10,994 nt of DNA from Trueperaceae bacterium (GTDB taxonomy: Bacteria > Deinococcota > Deinococci > Deinococcales > Trueperaceae). This document shows, in pieces, positions 1-7,200 of this stretch. The DNA lies in contig JARGGE010000056.1 in the NCBI GenBank assembly GCA_029210865.1, positions 1 through 10,994 on the forward strand, read 5' to 3'. The translations under genes were made by a program, and so were the position numbers. Below the pieces are notes generated by a model that saw only the letters and a list, made by a program, of their open reading frames with translations, was not told the DNA's origin and did no database searches. The number at the start of each line of letters is the position of its first letter. Within the stretch, counting starts at the first letter, position 1.

Positions 1-1
1 C

Positions 2-712
2 GATATCTCCAGCGGTGCGCAATCCGATATCGAGCAGGCCACCAAGATCGCCCGGCAGATGATCCTGACCTGGGGCATGAGCGATCGGCTCGGCCCCGTC
101 AACTATGGCGACACGGGCATGAGGGACTACTCGTTCGTCATGTCGCCGGAAAAGGAGTACTCCGAGAAGACCGCAGAGGCCATTGACGGCGAGGTCAAGC
201 GCATCCTGGACGAGGCCTACACCGACGCCCAAGAACTGATCGAGAAGCACAAGAAGCAATTGGAGGGGATTGCCCAGGCCCTGCTCAAATACGAGACGCT
301 CGACGCCGACGACGTCCACGAGGCGCTCCGAGCCGCCGAGGGCCACCGCCTGACGCTGCTCGACGGCGACCGCCGCGACGTGCTGCCCGGCATCCACGTG
401 GTCCTCGGCGCCGACTCGCACACCTTCGGCTCGCAGTACGTGATCGTCGAGACCACCGTGCGCGGCCCGGTCGTCGTGGCCGGCGACTGCGCGTACAGCT
501 ACGCCAACCTCACCGGGCTCGACGGCAACGGCCGCTACATCCCGCTCGGTTTCGGGGTCGGCAGCCACTACCAGTCGCTGATGGTCCTCGACCGGATGAT
601 GCAGGAGGTCGACGGCGACCTGAGCCGCATCATCGTGCTGCACGACTTCGAGCGCTGGGAGCGCTTCCCGGTGGAACGCGAGGACGACGGCTTCCGCATC
701 GCGCGGGTGTGA
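2..712 (+). CDS. FtsH C-terminus fused in frame to the C-terminal half of an MBL-fold hydrolase (5' partial, chimeric)
   Basis: The frame is open from the first bases of the window, so the 5' end is missing. Residues 1 to about 105 (nt 2 to ~316) read as the end of the FtsH/M41 zinc protease: SGAQSDIEQATKIARQM, then WGMSDRLGPV, EYSEKTAEAID and LLKYETLDADDV. The Asp of SDIEQAT matches the family's third zinc ligand. The AAA and HExxH parts would lie upstream. From about residue 110 the protein is instead the C-terminal half of an N-acyl-homoserine-lactonase-like metallo-beta-lactamase: GADSHTFGSQ, AGDCAYSYANLTG, GFGVGSHYQSL and VLHDFERWERFP, carrying the later zinc ligands His, Asp and His. 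Its N-terminal HxHxDH half is absent, so the hydrolase part cannot be active as read. Base composition shifts at the join. It sits 58 bp before the isomerase gene, the expected place for an operon partner. Both family calls are firm; whether the fusion exists in a genome is not. Confidence 0.85.
   Translation, partial: DISSGAQSDIEQATKIARQMILTWGMSDRLGPVNYGDTGMRDYSFVMSPEKEYSEKTAEAIDGEVKRILDEAYTDAQELIEKHKKQLEGIAQALLKYETLDADDVHEALRAAEGHRLTLLDGDRRDVLPGIHVVLGADSHTFGSQYVIVETTVRGPVVVAGDCAYSYANLTGLDGNGRYIPLGFGVGSHYQSLMVLDRMMQEVDGDLSRIIVLHDFERWERFPVEREDDGFRIARV
314..335. other. Junction between FtsH-like and MBL-like sequence
   Basis: FtsH-type sequence is recognisable through LDADDVHEAL. MBL-type sequence begins within EGHRLTLLDGD, leading into the PGIHVVLGADSH strand. 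Upstream, the codons include many A/T-rich choices (gaa aag, att, caa ttg, aaa tac); downstream they are almost all G/C-ending. The join keeps the reading frame. No insertion sequence, target duplication or repeat is visible at the boundary. The exact base is uncertain by about 20 nt, because the FtsH tail is poorly conserved here. Confidence 0.6.
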
Positions 713-757
713 CGTCGCCACGAGAGCAGACCGGCCCGGTCGCCCCGGCGCCCGGCG

Positions 758-764
758 GAAGAGG
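758..764 (+). promoter_or_regulatory. Ribosome binding site of the isomerase gene
   Basis: GAAGAGG lies 6 nt before the ATG at 771 and fixes that start. No promoter is obvious in the 58-bp gap after the upstream stop, which fits co-transcription with the hydrolase. The leader wording GGAAGAGG-AACCCC-ATG is almost identical to that of the FAD oxidoreductase gene on the other strand at 8598. Confidence 0.7.
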
Positions 765-770
765 AACCCC

Positions 771-2420
771 ATGACGTACCCCATCCGGAAGGCCGTCCTC
801 GTCGCCAGCGGCGACCTGCGCCCGGCCGCCAACCAGGTCTGCTGGCCCGCGCAGGCGGCCATGGAGCAGGCCCTGACGCGCGCGTTCGCCGCCGAGGGCG
901 TCGAGCTGGTCCGCGGCCACCCGTTCGACCCCGAGGCCGGCCACGGCTTCATCAGCAGCCAGCGCATGGGCATGGACGTCTTCCGGGACCTCGACCCCGA
1001 CGTCCCCGTCGTCGTGGCCGAGGCCGTCTGGCAGTACTCCCACCACGTGCTCCCGGGGCTGCTGCACCACCGCGGCCCGGTGCTCACCGTCGCCAACTGG
1101 AGCGGCACCTGGCCCGGTCTGGTGGGCCTGCTCAACCTCAACGGCAGCCTCACCAAGTCGGGGCGCGCCAACGCCACGCTGTGGAGCGAGGACTTCACCG
1201 ACGCCTTCTTCGAGCGCGGGTTGCGCGGGTGGCTGGCCCACGGCCGCATCGCCCACGACCTGCGCCACGTGCGCGACCTGGACGCGCGTGCGCTCCCGGA
1301 CGCGGCGCGGCGGATCGGTGACGAGCTCGCGGCCGACCTGCGCCGCACCAAGGCGATCCTCGGCGTGTTCGACGAGGGCTGCATGGGGATGCACAACGCG
1401 ATCATCGACGACGCCCTGCTGAACCCGATGGGGGTCTTCAAGGAGCGGCTGAGCCAGTCGGCGCTCGTCGCCGCGATGGCCACCGTCGCCGACGACGACG
1501 CGCGGGCGGTGCGGCGCTGGCTCGACGAGCGCGGCATGACCTTCGTCACCGGCCCCGACGAGGCGACCGACCTCACCGACGCCCAGGTCCACGCGCAGGC
1601 GAAGATGTACGTCGCCGCCGTGCGCATGGCGCACGCCTTCGGCTGCGACGCGATCGGCATCCAGTACCAGCAGGGCCTCAAGGACAGCGTCCCCGCCAGC
1701 GACCTGGTCGAGGGGCTCCTGAACGACGGCGAGCGCCCACCGGTGTTCGACGGCGCGGGCCGCGAGCTCTACGCGGGCGCGCCGCTCCCGCACTTCAACG
1801 AGGTGGACGAGGGCTCCGCCGTGGACGCCTTGGTGACGAACCGCGTCTGGCGCGCGCTCGGGCTCGACCCGGCCACCACCCTGCACGACCTGCGCTGGGG
1901 CGAGCGCTACGCGGCCGCCGACGCGGATGGCGCGCCCATCGACGCCTTCGTCTGGGCGCTGCAGATCTCGGGCGCGGTGCCCGCCAGCCACCTCGACGGC
2001 GGCTACGCGGCAGCCGAAGGGCACCGGCAGCCGCCGATGTACTTCCCGCTGGGCGGGAGCACGCTCAGCGGCGTCTGCAAGCCCGGGGCACTGGTCTGGA
2101 GCCGCGTCTTCGTCTTGGACGGCCGGCTGCACGCCGACGTCGGCCGCGGCACCGCGCTGCGCCTGCCGGCAGCCGAGACCGCGCGCCGGCGCCGGGCGAC
2201 GACGCCCGAATGGCCGATCCTGCACTTCGTCGCCCACGGCGTCGACCGCGACGCGATGATGGCGCGGCACCAAGCGAACCACGTCCAGGTGGCCTACGCG
2301 CCCGACGCGGCCACGGCCGACGCCGCCTTCGCCGCCAAGGCCGCCGCCTTCGCCGCGATGGGGATCGCCGTCCACGTGTGCGGCGACGTGCCGCACCACG
2401 CCGCTCCGGCCGCGTCATGA
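771..2420 (+). CDS. L-fucose/L-arabinose isomerase family protein
   Basis: This 549-residue protein resembles the FucI/AraA superfamily of metal-dependent aldose-ketose isomerases (fucose-isomerase-related group). These cytosolic enzymes open the sugar ring and shift the carbonyl between C1 and C2. The N-terminal Rossmann-like part holds VVVAEAVWQYSHHVLPGL and PVLTVANWSGTWPGLVGLLN. A central FDEGCMGMHNAIID stretch contains Glu202, and FGCDAIGIQYQQGLKD contains Asp293, both plausible metal or active-site acids. The C-terminal domain ends with MMARHQANHVQVAYA (His500, His504), like the H-x-x-NH motif of fucose isomerase C-terminal domains. Length suits the family. The start is set by GAAGAGG 6 nt upstream. 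Its stop overlaps the kinase start by 4 nt (ATGA), implying translational coupling. The substrate cannot be read from sequence; fucose, arabinose or a rarer deoxy sugar are all possible. The family call is confident, the substrate is not. Confidence 0.88.
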   Translation: MTYPIRKAVLVASGDLRPAANQVCWPAQAAMEQALTRAFAAEGVELVRGHPFDPEAGHGFISSQRMGMDVFRDLDPDVPVVVAEAVWQYSHHVLPGLLHHRGPVLTVANWSGTWPGLVGLLNLNGSLTKSGRANATLWSEDFTDAFFERGLRGWLAHGRIAHDLRHVRDLDARALPDAARRIGDELAADLRRTKAILGVFDEGCMGMHNAIIDDALLNPMGVFKERLSQSALVAAMATVADDDARAVRRWLDERGMTFVTGPDEATDLTDAQVHAQAKMYVAAVRMAHAFGCDAIGIQYQQGLKDSVPASDLVEGLLNDGERPPVFDGAGRELYAGAPLPHFNEVDEGSAVDALVTNRVWRALGLDPATTLHDLRWGERYAAADADGAPIDAFVWALQISGAVPASHLDGGYAAAEGHRQPPMYFPLGGSTLSGVCKPGALVWSRVFVLDGRLHADVGRGTALRLPAAETARRRRATTPEWPILHFVAHGVDRDAMMARHQANHVQVAYAPDAATADAAFAAKAAAFAAMGIAVHVCGDVPHHAAPAAS

Positions 2421-3916
2421 GCGAGCTGCTGCTCGGCATCGACGTCGGCACCTACAGCACCAAGGGGGCGCTCGTCCGCCCCGACGGCACGGTGCTCGCC
2501 ACCCACACCGTGCCGCACGTGATGGACGTGCCCCACCCGGGCTGGGCCGAGCAGGACGCGGACGCCGTCTGGTGGCACGACGTGGTCGCCGTGGCGCGCG
2601 CGCTCCTCGACGGCGCCCCCTACACCGGCGCGGACGTCGCGGGGATGGCGGTCAGCGCCATCGGCCCGTGCCTGCTGCCGCTCGACGCGGCCGGCCGCCC
2701 GCTGCGCAAAGGCATCCTCTACGGCGTGGACGCCCGCGCGTCCGAGGAGATCGAGCTGCTGAACGAGCGCCTGGGCGAGGACGCGATCTTCCGCCACGCC
2801 GGCATGGCGCTGACCAGCCAGGCGATCGGGCCCAAGGTCCTGTGGCTGCAGCGCCACGAGCCCGAGGTGTGGCGCGCCACCCGCGCGCTCACCACCGCCA
2901 GCGGCTACCTGGTGCGGCGGCTGACCGGCGAGCACGTGATGGACCGCCACACGGCGAGCCACTACGTCCCGCTGATCGACATCGCGACCCTGGAGTGGAG
3001 CGACGCCCTGGGCGCCGACCTCGCCCCGCTCGACTGGCTCCCACGGCTCGGTTGGAGCGACGAGGTGGCGGGGCACGTGACGGCGGAGGCGGCCCGCGCG
3101 ACCGGTCTCCGCGAGGGGACGCCGGTAGCGGTCGGCGCGGTCGACGCGCTCTCCGAGGCGATCAGCGTGGGCGTCACGCGCCCCGGCGACCTGATGCTCA
3201 TGTACGGGAGCACGGCCTTCTTCATCCTGATCGAGGCCGAGCCCCACCCCGACCCGCGCGTCTGGACGACCGCGGGCGCCTTCCCCGGCCCGTACGCACT
3301 CGCCGCCGGCATGGCGACCACCGGCACCCTCACCCGCTGGTTCCGCGACCAACTCGCGCGCGACCTCCCCGAGGACGCGGCGTACCAAGCGCTCTTCGAC
3401 GGCGCCGCCCGCGTCGCGCCCGGCGCCGACGGGCTGCTGCTGCTGCCGTACTTCAGCGGCGAGCGCACGCCCCTCAACGACCCGCTCGCGCGCGGGGTCA
3501 TCGCCGGGCTCGACCTCACCCACACCCGCGACCACCTCTTCCGGGCGACGCTCGAAGGGGTCGCCCTGGGCATCCGCCACAACCTCGAGGCCTTCGAGGC
3601 GATCGGCGCGCCGGTCGAACGCGTCGTCGCGGTGGGGGGCGGCGCCCAGAGCGACACCTGGCTGCAGATCGTCTCGGACGCGACCGGCGTCCCCCAAGTG
3701 GTGCCCGAGGTGACGCTCGGCGCCAGCTACGGCGACGCCTTCCTCGCCGGCCGCGCGGCCGGCCTCCTGGGCCCCGAGGCCATCGACGCCTGGGCGCGCC
3801 CGCGCGCCACCATCGAGCCGAACACCGACCTGCGCGCCGTCTACGACGAGCGCTACGAGCTCTACCGGCGGCTCTACGTCGAGACGCGCGAGACGGTCCA
3901 CCGCTTGGCGCGGTAG
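2417..3916 (+). CDS. FGGY-family carbohydrate kinase (xylulokinase/fuculokinase-like)
   Basis: This 499-residue kinase should phosphorylate the ketose made by the upstream isomerase, using ATP in the cytosol. The N-terminal phosphate-binding strand is LLGIDVGTYSTKGALV (Asp9). HPGWAEQDADAVWW is the usual FGGY N-domain stretch. Asp243 in VGAVDALSEAISVG sits where the catalytic base of xylulokinase lies. The second domain has MYGSTAFF, TTGTLTRWFRDQ, LLPYFSGERTPLNDPLARG (the FGGY signature-2 region) and the adenosine-binding VGGGAQSDTWLQI near residues 403-415. Length is typical. The ATG at 2417 is chosen because it starts exactly at the conserved N-terminus and makes the ATGA overlap; a longer upstream extension in this frame is low-complexity Arg-rich and not real. 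A strong hairpin follows 20 nt after the stop. No aldolase or transporter is present in the window, so the pathway is incomplete here. Confidence 0.93.
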   Translation: MSELLLGIDVGTYSTKGALVRPDGTVLATHTVPHVMDVPHPGWAEQDADAVWWHDVVAVARALLDGAPYTGADVAGMAVSAIGPCLLPLDAAGRPLRKGILYGVDARASEEIELLNERLGEDAIFRHAGMALTSQAIGPKVLWLQRHEPEVWRATRALTTASGYLVRRLTGEHVMDRHTASHYVPLIDIATLEWSDALGADLAPLDWLPRLGWSDEVAGHVTAEAARATGLREGTPVAVGAVDALSEAISVGVTRPGDLMLMYGSTAFFILIEAEPHPDPRVWTTAGAFPGPYALAAGMATTGTLTRWFRDQLARDLPEDAAYQALFDGAARVAPGADGLLLLPYFSGERTPLNDPLARGVIAGLDLTHTRDHLFRATLEGVALGIRHNLEAFEAIGAPVERVVAVGGGAQSDTWLQIVSDATGVPQVVPEVTLGASYGDAFLAGRAAGLLGPEAIDAWARPRATIEPNTDLRAVYDERYELYRRLYVETRETVHRLAR

Positions 3917-3936
3917 GGCCATCCCGACCTACGCGC

Positions 3937-3966
3937 CGCGCGCCCCGGATCGCTCCGGGGCGCGCG
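3937..3966 (+). terminator. GC-rich hairpin after the sugar operon
   Basis: A perfect 13-bp inverted repeat, CGCGCGCCCCGGA / TCCGGGGCGCGCG, closes a 4-nt loop (TCGC). It starts 20 nt after the kinase stop and ends 30 nt before the stop codon of the convergent minus-strand remnant. There is no T-run on either side, so it would have to act as a U-tract-less terminator of the sort proposed for very GC-rich genomes, or as an mRNA 3' stabiliser. Its symmetry lets it serve both strands. Confidence 0.7.
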
Positions 3967-3996
3967 CGACGTCGTGGGCGTGCGGGCATCGGATCG

Positions 3997-4537
3997 TCAG
4001 GGCTCGTACGGCTCGTAGACGCAGGCCTGGAAGCAGTGGGCGTCGATCGAGGCGACGTACGTCGTGAAGTACGGCTCGGTGGGCGAGGTCGGGACGAGGT
4101 GCAGCACGTCGTCGCCGGCGCCGCCCTCGTTGGGCACGGCGATGTCGCGGCTCGTGTTGCACAGGGTGGTCAGGCCGATCTTGGCACCGTTCTCGTCGCG
4201 CAGCTCGGCGCGGATGGGGCTGGGGGCACTCGAGCGTGATCGTGATCGTGGTGGTGTTGCCCTGGCCGGGCACGAGCTCGAAGGCGATCCAGTCGCCGGG
4301 ATCGGCGGGGGTGGCCTCGAGCGGCGGCTCGAGCGAGAGCCGCTTGGTGCGCACGAGCAGCTGGCGAAGCGCCGCCTCGGCGCTCGACTCGTCGGACGCG
4401 GGCCAGAACGGCAGCGCCAGCCGATCGCGGTCGACCCAGCCGCCGTCGATGGCGAGCAGCGCCAACAGGCAGCCGCGCCGGTCGGCGGGCAGCGGTTCGG
4501 CCGCGGCCCCGTCGCCGAGGAGCGCGCCCCCGAGCAC
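3997..4537 (-). pseudogene. SARP-type regulator head fused to the tail of an apparently secreted protein, frameshifted
   Basis: Read on the minus strand, the first ~70 codons encode a winged-helix head like those of SARP/BTAD regulators: DRRGCLLALLAIDGGWV, RDRLALPFWPASDESSAEAA and LRQLLVRTKRLSLEPPLEA. From about nt 4313 it turns into GDWIAFELVPGQGNTTTITI, a Thr-rich beta-strand segment, and the BTAD domain never appears. At 4222-4226 a run of five C (minus strand) breaks the frame. Removing one C restores LECPSPIRAELRDENGAKIG and continues to a Cys-containing end (SIDAHCFQACVYEPYEP, stop). This tail resembles an extracellular beta-sandwich such as a PPC-like domain; that label is a guess. The only start seen is GTG at 4537, with no convincing ribosome site, and a TGA lies upstream in frame. 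A deletion or chimera plus a one-base indel best explains it. Confidence 0.6.
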
Positions 4538-4620
4538 CGACGAGCGAACGGCCAGGCTGGTCGGAGCGTACGAGGTGGCGGGGGCCGTGGCCAGCGCAGC
4601 GCCCGCCCGTCCCGGCGGCG

Positions 4621-4632
4621 TAGGATCGATCC
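4621..4632. promoter_or_regulatory. Possible -10 box / palindrome between two head-to-head regulator remnants
   Basis: TAGGAT at 4621-4626 has the TAnnnT form of the strong promoter at 8796 and overlaps a perfect 10-bp palindrome, GGATCGATCC (4623-4632). It lies about 50 nt before the plus-strand regulator start. No -35 element is recognisable 16-18 bp upstream, so this is weak support only. Confidence 0.2.
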
Positions 4633-4680
4633 ATCACCCGCCGACCGTCCGCCGCGCCCCCCGGGGAGGTGCCGGAAGCC

Positions 4681-7151
4681 GTGCCCGATCGCCTCGAAGC
4701 GCCCACCGTCACCCTGTTCGGAACCTTCGCCTGGCGGCTCCCGCCCCACGGCGCGCCGCTGCGCGTGGCCGGCGACCGGCCCGTCGCGCTCCTCGCCTAC
4801 CTACTGCTGCACCGCGACGCCCCGACGCCGCGCGCGTGCCTTGCCGCGCTCCTGTGGCCCGACTCGCCCGACGGCCAGGCGCGCACCAACCTCCGCAACC
4901 TGCTCTTCACCCTGCGGCGGACGGTGCCCGACGCCGATCGCTACCTCGACGCCGACGCCACCACGCTGCGGTGGCGCGCCGACGAGCCGCTCGACCTGGA
5001 CGTGGCCGTCTTCGACGCGCCACGAGACGCCTACCGCGCTCGCTAGCGCGACGCCTTGCGCGACCTGGCCGAGGCGCATGCCGAGCGAGGCGACGCCGAC
5101 GCGGCCCGCCGGATCGCCGAGCAACGCGCTCGGGCCGACCTGCTGGACGAGCCGGCAGCGATCGACCTGATCCGTCGCTGCGCGGCGCTCGGCGACCGTG
5201 CCGCCGCCCGTCGGGCCTTCGACGCGCACGCCGACGCGCTCCAAGACGAACTGGGCGCCGACCCGTCCCCGGCAGCGCGTGCCGCCGTGGCCGCCGCCCT
5301 CGCCGCCCCGGCCGCCGCGCCCGAAGGCGAACCGCCCCCACCGCCACCGCGCTCGCTCACGACGCCTGGCACGCCGTTCGTGGGCCGCGACCGCGAGCGC
5401 GCGCTCGTCTCCGAGCGCTCGCCGATCCCGCCTGCCGGCTGCTGACGATCGTCGGCCCGGGCGGCTTCGGCAAGACCCGGCTGGCGCTCGCCGTCGCCGC
5501 CGACCGCGCCGCTCACGAACCGGAGGCGGTCGCTTGGGTGGGGCTCGCCTCGGCGCGCACCGGCGCGCACGTGGCGGCCGCCATCGCCGAGTCGCTGCGC
5601 CAGAGGCTGCACGGCGCCGTCGACCCGGCTGCCGGGTTGGCGCACCTCCTCGCACCGCGGCGGCTGCTGCTCGTGCTCGACGACATCGAGCATCTGGTCG
5701 ATCCCGCGCCGCTGCTCTCGGGGCTGCTCGCCACGGCGCCCGGGGTGACGCTGCTGGTCACGTCCCGCCGCGCGCTCGGGGTGCCCGAGGAGTGGCGCTT
5801 CGAGCTGGCCGCGCTGCCCGTGCCGGAGGTGGACGCCCCCGACCTCACCGCGAACGACGGCGTCCGGCTCTTCCTGCAGGCCGCCCTGCGCGTCGCGGGC
5901 CCGCGCGCCCCCACGGCGGCCGACCTACCCGACGTGGCGCGCGTCTGCCGCGGCGTCGGCGGGGTGCCGCTCGCCCTCGAGCTGGCGGCCTCCTGGACGC
6001 GGCTGCTGACCCCCCGCCGAGATCGCCGTGGAGGTAGCGCGGCCTCGACTTCCTCGACGGCGGCGCCGAGCGTCACGCCGTCTTCACCCTCACATGGCTG
6101 GCCGACCAAGCGCCCGCGCTGACCGGGACGCGCCAGCCGGAGGCGCTCGCGGCCATCGCCGTTGAAGCCGCCGACGTGCGCGCGGCCTGGGCCTGAGCCG
6201 TCGACCACGGGCGGCGCGAGCTGCTCGACGCCGCCGCGTTCGCGCTCTTCTACGCCCACGAGGTCCGGGGAGCGCCCGCCGCGAGCACCGAGGCGTTCGA
6301 CGCGGTCGTGCGCGCGTTCGCGTCGGAGGCCGACCCGGCCGCGCGCCGCACGGCCGCCGTCGCGGGCGCCTTCGGCGGCTTCGCCGCCTTCCGCCTGGGG
6401 CGGCTCGCGGACGCCGCATCGCGGCTCACCGCCGCTGCGGCCCCGCTGGCCGAGGACGACCCCGTGCGCGCCCACGCCCAGCGCCAACTCGGATTGTTGG
6501 ACTGGGCTCAGGGGGCCTTCGCGACCGCGGCCGAGCACATGGAGGCGTCCCGTGCAGCTTTCGCCCGCGCGGGCGATCGCTGGGGGACGACCCTCGCCGA
6601 CGCCTACCTGGGGATGATCGCCGTCGACCGCGGCGACCTGGCGCACGCGCCCGCCCGGCTCGAGGCCGCGCTCACCGCCGCCCAGGACCCGAACAGCGTC
6701 GGCTACGCCACCCTCTACCTGGGCCTAGCGCGGGCCGCGCAGGACGACGCGGCGGAGGGGCGGACGCTGCTCGAGCGCGCGGCGGCGCGCTTCGCGGGCG
6801 CCGACGACACCGTCGGCCGCGAACCGGCGGTCCTCGCGTTGGGGCTCCTCGACCTGGAGGACGGCGACGTGGCCGCCGCGAGGGCGCGCCTGCGCTCGGT
6901 GCTCGCGGCCGGCGACCGCCGCCACGCCACCCGCTACCTGCTGGCGGTGGTGGCCGGCACCGCGGCGCTGCGCGCCCGCGCGGGCGACCCGGCGACCGCG
7001 CGGGCCTGGTCGGACGCGGTGCTGCGCCACCCTGGCCTGGACGTCGAGTCGCGGCTGCGCACCCAGCGCCTGCGCGCGACCCTGCCGGGCCCGGCCGCGG
7101 TCGTGCCCTTCGACGGTGGTGGCGGCGGTGCGACGCGACCTGGAGGCGTGA
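4681..7151 (+). pseudogene. Degraded AfsR/SARP-like regulator (winged helix, BTAD, NB-ARC ATPase, TPR-like tail)
   Basis: Pieces of one large regulator lie in order but in shifting frames. 4681-5043 is the DNA-binding head (VTLFGTFAW, RPVALLAYLLLH, LLWPDSPDGQARTNLRNLLF). It ends at TAG 5044-5046, where roughly 60 residues of the BTAD domain seem missing. 5047-5418 is the rest of BTAD and FVGRDRERAL. A lost base near 5418 moves to the ATPase: Walker A GPGGFGKT (5454-5477), Walker B LLLVLDDIEHL and GVPLALELAA. A C-run at 6010-6015 carries one extra C and a further indel lies near 6040, after which GLDFLDGGAERHAVFTLTWL resumes. About 130 residues, normally a winged helix, appear deleted near 6115. 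WAWA has become WA-stop at TGA 6194-6196. 6197 onward is a TPR-like helical tail. The end at 7151 assumes one more shift, giving VAAVRRDLEA-stop. GTG 4681 is preferred over GTG 4669 because GGGGAGG precedes it by 11 nt. Confidence 0.85.
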
Positions 7152-7160
7152 AGCGCGCGC

Positions 7161-7181
7161 GGCGCTCCCGACGGGGGCGCC
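7161..7181. terminator. Hairpin between convergent genes
   Basis: GGCGCTCCC and GGGGGCGCC pair over 9 bp (one G-U) around a GAC loop. The hairpin lies 10 nt after the proposed end of the regulator pseudogene and 20 nt from the stop codon of the minus-strand oxidoreductase. No T-run follows on either strand. Its position supports 7151 as the original end of the plus-strand gene. Confidence 0.5.
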
Positions 7182-7200
7182 ACGGGCGATCGCGCTCGGG

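Noticed and set aside
630..2399. Long minus-strand open frame opposite the isomerase
   Set aside because: It is an antisense shadow produced by the GC-rich codon pattern. It is rich in Val, Arg, Gly and Ala with no recognisable domain, while the plus strand encodes a clear enzyme.
2210..2416. N-terminal extension of the kinase frame
   Set aside because: It lies inside the isomerase gene, is Arg-rich and precedes the conserved LLGIDVGT start of FGGY kinases; ATG 2417 with ATGA overlap is far better.
2294..3922. Long minus-strand open frame opposite the kinase
   Set aside because: Same reasoning: low-complexity composition, no family resemblance, complete overlap with a well-supported FGGY kinase.
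2572..4239. Arg-rich plus-strand frame inside and beyond the kinase
   Set aside because: Out-of-frame reading of the kinase; composition is Arg/Pro/Ala only, and it runs through the terminator hairpin.
4236..5400. Front part of the long frame that later encodes the NB-ARC ATPase
   Set aside because: Before about 5418 this frame is Arg/Pro-rich noise; the real head and BTAD sequence is in another frame. Only 5418-6010 of it is genuine.
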